A stretch of DNA of 64,000 nucleotides, from assembly GCA_029962745.1 (NCBI GenBank), contig CM057162.1, forward strand, positions 16,167,817 to 16,231,816. Direction: 5' to 3'. The translations under genes and the position numbers were made by a program. The notes beneath the pieces were generated by a model that was not told the DNA's origin, did not search any database, and saw only the letters and a program-made list of their open reading frames with translations. The stretch's first letter is position 1. Every line of letters starts with the position of its first letter. Origin of the DNA: Echinometra lucunter. Its lineage: Eukaryota; Echinodermata; Echinoidea; Camarodonta; Echinometridae. This document shows, in pieces, positions 58,286 through 64,000 of the stretch.

Positions 58286-61200
58286 AGAAGATACAGGCTC
58301 AGGGGATAAGATGGAAGCCACCAACCACACATCGGAAGCTTCCACCAATCACACCAGCCACTCGGATGCGGTCACCAAGACGACAGTTGAAGCAAAGCAT
58401 GATGCAGATGACAGCCACCACAAACCAAACAGCAATACTCATAATGATGTCCATACAGAGAAGCCTGGAAGTACTAGTGGGGCAGGAGAAGGCAGCAAAG
58501 CCGCAAAACCATGTGGAGACAGTGATTGCCTTTGCCAAGGAAGTAAAGCCAAACGAGAAGAGGAAGGAGGAGAGGATGAGATGGGGAAGGCAGACAGTGC
58601 TGCAGAAAGGACAGAAAATGAAAGAACTGATGGTAGAAGGGAGGAGGAGGGAGCCGAAGGGAGGGAAGATAGAGCAAGGGTGTCGAAAAGTGATGACAGC
58701 AGCGACTCCGAAACAGAAACTGATGACGAGAGATCAAAACATGATAGTGATCATGACATCACCAGTGATATGGAGAATGAAATTCTTGGCAGGAATCTTC
58801 CGCCGGCGAAATCACACGCTCTCCGTGAGATCCGCACCCGCGAATTTGGACACTACCAGCGGTGCACCCTGCCGTACTGTCTGAACTTTATGGGAAGCGT
58901 CCCCCTGGTGCAAAGACTAGATAAGTACTGTGAACTGAAGCATCACGAGGGATGCGTGAACACCTTGCATTTCAATCCCGCAGGGGATCTCCTTGCAAGT
59001 GGTAGTGATGATTTGGAGATTGTTCTATGGGACTGGGCAAAACAAAAGCCCAAACTCATCTTTGAAAGTGGCCATAGGAGCAATGTTTTTCAAGTAAGCA
59101 GGCCCAGTTTAATTTCATTTGTAATAAAGTCATTTTGATATAAAGGTAACTCTGTTATTGAAGAAGATGTAATACATGCACCATATAGGCATCAAAGAAT
59201 GTTCTGTACAGGCTTGTTCAGATATGAAGAGACCAATCCCCGCAACATTTTTAGTGTACTTAATCAATGGGGTATGAGGCGACAAATAAAAATGTCGCTG
59301 AGGCAGGAGAAATTTTTTTTTGTCGCTTGGACTGTGGACCAATCAAATTCTTAGGAAGTTAGCACAAAATATGTTCTCATGAATTCGTCTGTGCAACTTT
59401 TGACAAAACTCTCTTTTATTTGAGAGTTGACACATTAATGCGCATTCATTAATACAGTCAATTCTGCATAAGTCAAATTCGCATAAGTTGAATAATCGCC
59501 TAAGTCGAAGGTCTGTACTGGGTCCCATTCCTTTATTTTCTATTGTTTTTGACCCCCCATAAGTCGAATTTTCTATAAGTCGAAGTATTTTCTTCAGCCC
59601 CAAGAAATTCGACTTAGGCAGAGTGGACTGTATATGTACAGTGTAAGAGCGGTGGTTTGTCGCGCCATATCTGAACACCAAAAATGTTGCGGAGATTTGT
59701 CGCCTCGTATCTGAACAAGCCTTGCTTCTTATAAACAGAAGGGCAAAAGCTGATCAAGACTGATTACTCCTCTCTGTCCATGCCTGCCATATGTGTTTCC
59801 TCTTTTCCATTTTCTTCATCTTCTTCCTCTTCTTTATCATCTCTCTTGTTCCCTTTTGTGCTCAATAATTTATAACATCTCATATTAAGTTGGACTTAAA
59901 GTCGCACTTATTCCTAGTTGCATGCTGTATATAACGCATCACCGCATTGGTCAGATCATGCACAGGAGACGCGCGCTAGTATTGGGAATCTATCAATAAG
60001 ATTACATGTTAGAAACTGGATGTGCATTGGTGTTTACAGATGACTCTAAGTCCAACTTAACTCTTTGTGAAACACCCCCTGCACTTCTTACCTCTCCTTC
60101 TCTACCTTCTTCTCCTTCCATGCTTCATTACTTCCCTTCTCCTCTTTCCTTTCTTGTTTGTTCCTCTTCATCCGCTTCATCAGCTTCTGTCTTTTTCTCC
60201 TCTTCCTCGACCTCTTTCTAGTTATTACTAGTAATCGTATATTTCTTTGTTCCCTAATTTTTTTCAGGTTATGTAAACCTCCATGTCTTTGTAGTTATTT
60301 TAGTATTCACAGAAATATCTTGGTATTATTGTTCGGTTCCCAGAGGTTTCTTTATTTGTACCTGTTAGAACGGAGACTGATGCATAAACCCTTCTGTGTG
60401 AAACATTCTCCCCAATCACATACACTGCAGTTTCTTATGCCTAGTTTACATTTGGTTTACGATTAGTGTACAGAGCCCGTATCCTGCCCGTATCCCCCTC
60501 CCGATCCGTGCGGCCTCCTTGAGGAGGCAGCAGGCGACCGTAAGATTTTCGTATGGATTTCAAGGGGTTCGCAGCCTCTACAACTTTGTTTCGCGGGGAG
60601 TTATACAAATTTGAAAAATTGTAAGCCCATAGCCCGTAGCCCGTAAACATGTTGTAGCTGGCATTGCACAATTCCCGCATTGGCATTGCCTGGAGGCCTC
60701 GGGGCCCATCCTGCAGCAAACACACGATTTTTGTGGACTCAGATGTTAAAAACAGCTCAGCGGTTGCACAGTCATTGTGGCTTCTCCACACATTCTCTGC
60801 ATGGGCCTCATACGATTTCTGTGGAGAGGCTGCAGATATTGTACTGCAATTGTACTGAAATCACAAGATTATCGTCCAATCTCTGAGCAGCCTCTCTACG
60901 GTCTTCCCCTGATGACCAATATAGGAAATGGCACAAGGATTGTAGATAAAACACAAATATCATAGCCCGTAGCCACCTACGATGCCCGGGGTATATGTAA
61001 ACTATTAGAAAGCATTGAGGCCTTGGTTACATTTAACTAATATTGATAAGGATAAGAAGATTTTTAATTAAAGGTACACCCTTACACTGTACATTATAAA
61101 TGATGTGAAAGTGTGAGTACAGTATGCTCTGATTCACTAATAGTAGGCCAGCTCTAGGGTGTACCTTTAAATAAAAATCTTCTTGTTGTTGTATTTATGG

Positions 61201-61636
61201 GTCAAATTTAGCTCAGGACTTTTGAAGTCCTTTTATAGAGTGAGGATGAAAATATGACCTTCCTCGACAATCAATCTCCTTCACAGGAAAAAATACTTGT
61301 GGGCTTGGGGCGAATTTGCCCCTCAAAATGCCAAAAAGAGCCCTAGAAAACTAAAAGAGAGCTCCTGAAATTCTCGTAGGGTCCATTGTAAACTGTAATA
61401 TACTGTAGAAAATTTGGGCAGGTGGGCTCAAAATGTAGCCCCGGAAAATAATTAATTTTTTTCCCTGTTCCTTCATGATTTTTCTTGTCCAAAAGGCCAA
61501 GTTTATGCCATGTAGTGGTGATACAACACTAGTCAGCTGCGCCAGAGATGGGCAAGTCAGAGTAGCAGAACTCTCTACTACCGGTGTTTGCAAAGAGACT
61601 AAGAAGATTGTGCAACACAAAGGAGCAGCACACAAG
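58281..61636 (+). CDS. DCAF8: DCAF8 (WDR42A), CUL4-DDB1 substrate receptor, 3' end outside window
   Basis: Coding exons 58281-59093 (acceptor 58229; donor gtaagc) and 61496-61636 (donor gtaatg): 318 residues, phase 0 at both joins. The first ~180 residues are acidic and Ser/Thr-rich without structure ([20 protein letters not shown]). WD40 repeats start near residue 220: [46 protein letters not shown], then in exon 2 [17 protein letters not shown] and VQHKGAAHK, all close to vertebrate DCAF8. The family links targets to the CRL4 ubiquitin ligase. Later blades are not found up to 64000, so they lie right of the window. The start ATG at 58281 is preceded by an ATG-TGA start-stop at 58266-58271. 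Confidence 0.95.
59210..59723. mobile_element. MITE with AGGCTTGTTCAGATATG ends, copy A (interrupted)
   Basis: AGGCTTGTTCAGATATGA and TATCTGAACAAGCCTT inverted ends. The interior TTTGAGAGTTGACACATTAA and ATGCGCATTCATTAA match copy B at 63545-63920. It is split by a TA-flanked MITE at 59455-59630. In a DCAF8 intron. Confidence 0.85.
59455..59630. mobile_element. pogo/Tigger-like MITE, copy 3, nested
   Basis: CAGTCAATTCTGCATAAGTC to CAGAGTGGACTG with TA on both sides (59453-59454, 59631-59632), inserted within the AGGCTTGTTCAG element. Interior close to 43280-43430. Confidence 0.85.
59886..60080. mobile_element. GGGTGTTTCACAAAG MITE, left-truncated copy
   Basis: AAGTTGGACTTAAAGTCGCA near the left and AACTCTTTGTGAAACACCCC at the right; the interior (AACGCATCACCGCATTGGTC) is a reverse-strand match to 8235-8444. 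The left tip is missing. Confidence 0.7.
60441..61006. mobile_element. Probable ~565-bp MITE with TAGTTTACAT ends
   Basis: CTAGTTTACAT at the left and ATGTAAACTAT at the right are inverted. Internally, repeated AGCCCGTAGCC/CCCGTATCC units and a CGG-rich left part. Non-coding. Superfamily not assigned. Confidence 0.5.
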
Positions 61637-61694
61637 GTAATGACCCTTTCTAGTTCCCATTCCATCATCTCCCTTTCTCCCTATTTGTCCTCCT

Positions 61695-61809
61695 GGGCTG
61701 CGTTTCACAAAACCGTCATAAGTCTAAGTTCTTGGACATCCCATTGAAACGAGTGTTAATGTCCAAGAAGTTAGACTTACAGTGTATGACGGTTTCGTGA
61801 AATGCAGCC
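61695..61809. mobile_element. 115-bp palindromic element, tip GGGCTGCGTTTCACAAAACC
   Basis: GGCTGCGTTTCACAAAACCG mirrored by CGGTTTCGTGAAATGCAGCC; the inner TAAGTCTAAGTTCTTGGACA is mirrored by TGTCCAAGAAGTTAGACTTA. An almost complete hairpin. Confidence 0.85.
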
Positions 61810-62359
61810 TTCTGCCTCCTTCTCCTTCCTCACTTCTCTCTCTCTCTCTTTTCCTCTCCCCTGTCTCCTTCCCCCTTTTTTTAGTAGCAAATTCTAGGCC
61901 TGGTGGTACCATCAAATAGATGAAAAGCGGCCCATAAGTAACATACACATCACAATCTACAAAATTTTTATTAATTTAATGATGATACATATAACTAATT
62001 AGGCAACAAATATGCAAGAACTCCTGACTTGAAACAATCCATATTACGAAGATGTGGAAACACAGTTGGTGGGAGAGGGTTCCACAGCCTGGCTGTTCTT
62101 GGGATGTAGGAAGTAAGATGGAGAACGCAGGGTGTTGGACTTCAGTTGGGCTTCACCTTTTCCCCTTTCTCCCCTTCTCTTCTTTCCTCTTCCACCTAGT
62201 TGTCCCCTTACTGTCTTTTTTCATCCCCTTTAATTTCCCCCCTTCCCATCTTTCCTCTCTTCCTCCCTTTCCCTTCAGCTCCTCTCCCTCGTCCTCTTCC
62301 TTTTCCTTCTCTTTCTTCTGCTCTTTCCCCTTTCTTCTCCTATTTATGTTTCCTCCAGG

Positions 62360-62525
62360 TGGCCGTTTCATGAATGTTGTCAGCACTGACAAGTTGTCAG
62401 TCACTGACAATTTCAGCAAAATCCTTGGTTTTGACTGGCAGAGAAACAATGATCACTAACTGTTACTATGGTAACTGTCAGTGACTGAAAACTTGTCAGT
62501 GCTGACAACTTTCATGAAACGGTCC
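62360..62525. mobile_element. ~165-bp palindromic element, tip GGCCGTTTCATGAA
   Basis: GGCCGTTTCATGAATGTTGT at the left mirrored by ACAACTTTCATGAAACGGTC at the right; inner GTCAGCACTGACAAGTTGTC mirrored. Contains its own CAGTCACTGACA subrepeats. Confidence 0.85.
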
Positions 62526-63544
62526 CCCGTTTCTTCTTCTCCCCTCCTCCCTACATGTATACTCTGCATTACATGTGCATGTAAATTTCTCCTTTCAAAT
62601 GACTTAAATTTTTCCTTAACCAAAAATTGGTTAGTGTCCATTTCTGAGCTTTGTATATTCTCCTACGTCTGAGAATACATTATTATATTGATATTAATAT
62701 TTTAAATGTAGCTATAGAAAATGACTGCACAAATGCCTGCATAATGGAAATATACACTGTAGCTATTAATACATCATCTATTTTAATCAATTAGTACTGT
62801 AACTTTCAAATTCACAATTTCCGTGTGTATGAAATGAGATTAAATGAAGGTTATTAACTTAACTTTCATATTTTTTTTTTTGTTCAGTATGGCATCTCTT
62901 TCCCTGGTTATCAGTTTGCTTGTTTTTGTTTTGTTTTGTTTTTCTTTTTTTGTTGTTGTTTAGAGAGCATGAAAGGTTCCCCAATTTTCATTGGTTTTAA
63001 GTATTTGTATTGTACATGTGTATGCAGTGTACATGGAGACTATGTCCACGATGATTGAACATATGTACATGTATGCATTACCATGTTATAATCACTGGGC
63101 ACATGCATGCATTGTACATGTTCATCATGTTCATGTACATGTATGTTGCTGCATGTTGAAGCCCTTTATACAATGCTGCAACCCATGTAAAGTGATACAC
63201 CCCAAATATCTTTTAAATAGATCTTGATCCCTGGCCAGAATGTTTGGTGATCACAGAAGGACCCAACTCCTTGATTTTCAAATGTCACAAATCTTTATCT
63301 CAAAAGGATGCTAAGTATTTAATACCTGCCAACTGTCCCTATTTAATTTGGGATTCTCCTTGCAGGGACTGTTGATGATGGGGTCAGCTGTCAACAGTTA
63401 TCTATTGATACCCAAAGTGGCTGTTTTTTGCATTTGCTCTGTATATAAAAAAAGAAGAAGAAGAAGAAAAAAAAGAAGTAGTTATATGTGATGAAACATG
63501 GTCTGTCGGTCTGTATGTTTCCACCCTCTTCATGTGTGTCTCTT

Positions 63545-63920
63545 AAGGCTTGTTCAGATATGACGCGAGAAACCCCCGAAAAAAAAACCCCAGTGGTTTT
63601 TTTTGTGTAGTAAGGGAATGGGATATGAGACAGCAAACCCCCCCCCCAAAAAAAAACAAAAAAACAAAAAAAAAACAAACACGGAGGCAAGAGGCATATG
63701 TTTTGCCTCCCAGCGGCAAAAGACTGTGGACAATCAATTTCTGTAAAAGTTTGTGCAAAATGTGATGTCATGAGTTTGCTCAATTTTTGACAAAAATCCC
63801 TTTTATTTGAGCGTTGACGAGTTAATGCGCATTCATTAACATGAGTGGCGTGGTTTGCCGCGCCATATCTGAACACTAAAAAACCATGGGGCTTTATCGT
63901 GTCATATCTGAACAAGCCTT
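63545..63920. mobile_element. MITE with AGGCTTGTTCAGATATG ends, copy B
   Basis: AAGGCTTGTTCAGATATGAC to GTCATATCTGAACAAGCCTT, about 375 bp, with A- and C-runs inside. Uninterrupted relative of 59210-59723. Confidence 0.88.
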
Positions 63921-64000
63921 TACACAGCTTGTATCAGTGTAAAACGTGTAGTTTCTCTGATAGGTTTCATAAGATGCAGTACATGTATGTATAAATGTTC

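Larger units (their letters stand above)
61637..64000. other. DCAF8 intron 3' of the second coding exon
   Basis: Pyrimidine-rich stretches (61810-61880, 62150-62350), palindromic elements and MITE copy B are listed separately. 62540-63540 has TACATG-rich simple sequence (62995-63150) and no exon I can support. Confidence 0.55.

Overview
This is a eukaryotic, intron-rich, AT-rich window, most likely from an echinoderm (sea urchin type) or a closely related marine deuterostome. The evidence is a Roco GTPase ending in a TIR domain, short conserved exons in long repeat-filled introns, and many transposon families of the kind common in echinoderm genomes. The species call is inference. A run of exactly 500 Ns at 32043-32542 marks a scaffold gap.

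Four host genes can be built with splice sites. (1) 930-22161, plus strand: the 3' part of a Roc-COR-TIR protein; the G1-G3 half of the Roc GTPase lies to the left of the window. (2) 34849-42477, plus strand: complete TMEM147 (6 exons, 230 aa), an ER membrane protein of the multipass translocon. (3) 48843-55228, minus strand: complete PSMD9 (6 exons, 204 aa), the PDZ-containing assembly chaperone of the 26S proteasome base. (4) 58281-61636 and beyond the right edge, plus strand: the N-terminal half of DCAF8, a WD40 substrate receptor for CUL4-DDB1. TMEM147 and PSMD9 are convergent. PSMD9 and DCAF8 are divergent and probably share a promoter at 55229-55299. No functional link between the four is evident beyond a loose protein-quality theme for the last three.

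The rest is mostly mobile DNA. The Roco introns hold a PHD/endonuclease/RT LINE (2631-7463) that was itself hit by a second, 5'-truncated LINE (5003-6244). They also hold a decayed DIRS-type element with inverted terminal repeats (7.83-10.91 kb) that was itself hit by a 210-bp MITE, a 1.74-kb long-arm foldback element flanked by TA (12333-14070), and two copies of a stem-loop repeat carrying nuclear-receptor-like DR1 sites. The 22.2-34.8 kb region has no gene I can support: it contains TTAA-flanked MITEs, a long purine-only minisatellite, a 2.1-kb inverted-repeat element and the gap. The 42.5-48.8 kb region holds MITEs, tRNA-derived SINE heads and a LINE 3' end.

A recurring theme is a set of short palindromic elements. 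Their cores are unrelated but their tips are alike (G/C-rich end followed by TTTCATGAAA, TTGCATAAAA or a close variant); at least ten are present. Another theme is partial local duplication of host exons: a decayed copy of TMEM147 exon 4 in the next intron, and a duplicated splice-acceptor segment before the DCAF8 start codon.
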